DNA of 64,000 nucleotides from CAWGMT01 sp963823675 (GTDB taxonomy: Bacteria > Planctomycetota > Planctomycetia > Isosphaerales > Isosphaeraceae). The notes beneath the pieces are model-generated. The model was not told the origin of the DNA. It worked only from the letters and a program-made list of their open reading frames with translations, and did no database searches. This document shows, in pieces, positions 63,835 to 64,000 of this stretch. Made by a program: the position numbers and the translations under genes. The stretch lies in contig CAWGMT010000006.1 of NCBI GenBank assembly GCA_963823675.1, positions 186,001 to 250,000 of the forward strand, read 5' to 3'. Numbering within the stretch: the stretch's first letter is position 1; each line of letters starts with the position of its first letter.

Positions 63835-64000
63835 GTGCCGCCAGGTTCCGATCGAACAGCCGTTTTGCTGATCGCCCACGGCAGCCGCGAGCCGTCGGCG
63901 AATGATGACCTGCTGGAATTGGCCCGCCGACTGGCGGCCTCGGGGCCGTATCCGATCGTCGAGGCATGCTTTCTCGAGTTGACCGAGCCGGATATTCCCG
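63835..64000 (+). CDS. CbiX-type sirohydrochlorin chelatase, 5' part only
   Basis: A GTG start at 63835 gives VPPGSDRTAVLLIAHGSREP, then SANDDLLELARRLAA, CFLELTEPDIP at the window edge. LLIAHGSR(E/R)P with the metal-binding His is the hallmark of CbiX/SirB chelatases, which insert cobalt or ferrous iron into sirohydrochlorin for cobalamin or siroheme. About 55 codons are visible, running off the end of the window. It starts 32 bases after the phosphoesterase stop. Confidence 0.8.
   Translation, partial: MPPGSDRTAVLLIAHGSREPSANDDLLELARRLAASGPYPIVEACFLELTEPDIP

Overview
The window is GC-rich DNA from a planctomycete, most likely of the Isosphaeraceae/Gemmatales type. The evidence is ten secreted or surface proteins with the planctomycete N-terminal LExLExRxLLS motif, ECF sigma factor / membrane Ser-Thr kinase pairs, a PEP-CTERM protein, a matrixin-type protease with a dockerin-like calcium loop inside an RHS/YD-repeat giant protein, and a YncE/phosphoesterase fusion. 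All calls come from reading the sequence; no database search was run.

Layout. 150-2818: two-gene molybdenum hydroxylase operon (2Fe-2S subunit plus Tat-exported molybdopterin subunit). 3118-7772 (minus): sigma factor, kinase, TPR region and a 3'(2'),5'-bisphosphate nucleotidase. 8200-21472 (plus): a giant surface protein of about 4,420 residues (beta-helix, CARDB, PPC, IPT, RHS core, metalloprotease), split by three single-base frame shifts. 21564-23459 (minus): group II intron with reverse transcriptase. 23536-26200: PEP-CTERM protein, remnant of an adhesin tail, and a small surface protein. 26389-32601 and 36616-42824: two paralogous autotransporter-like adhesins. Between them, 32636-36297 (minus) is a duplicated sigma/kinase-TPR cassette whose kinase is broken three times. 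43021-45022: third sigma factor, followed by a kinase truncated at a palindromic repeat. 45757-57894: second cluster of surface proteins, a GH-A-type glycosidase, a lone kinase and a GDSL hydrolase. 58224-59854: a CxxC-type exported protein with an in-frame TGA (candidate selenocysteine) and a LysR regulator. 60167-64000: an unrecognised protein, a YncE/phosphoesterase gene in three frame fragments, and the start of a CbiX-type chelatase.

The main theme is a repeated regulatory unit. ECF sigma plus Ser/Thr kinase-TPR genes stand divergent to giant surface proteins, and four of those surface genes (or remnants) are preceded by a conserved leader of about 90-140 nt with two small hairpins. A second leader family with an extended -10-like promoter precedes three loci of the second surface cluster. 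The window also has about a dozen apparent single-base frame shifts, so either the assembly is indel-prone or many surface and kinase genes are decaying or phase-variable; this caution applies to all broken-gene calls.
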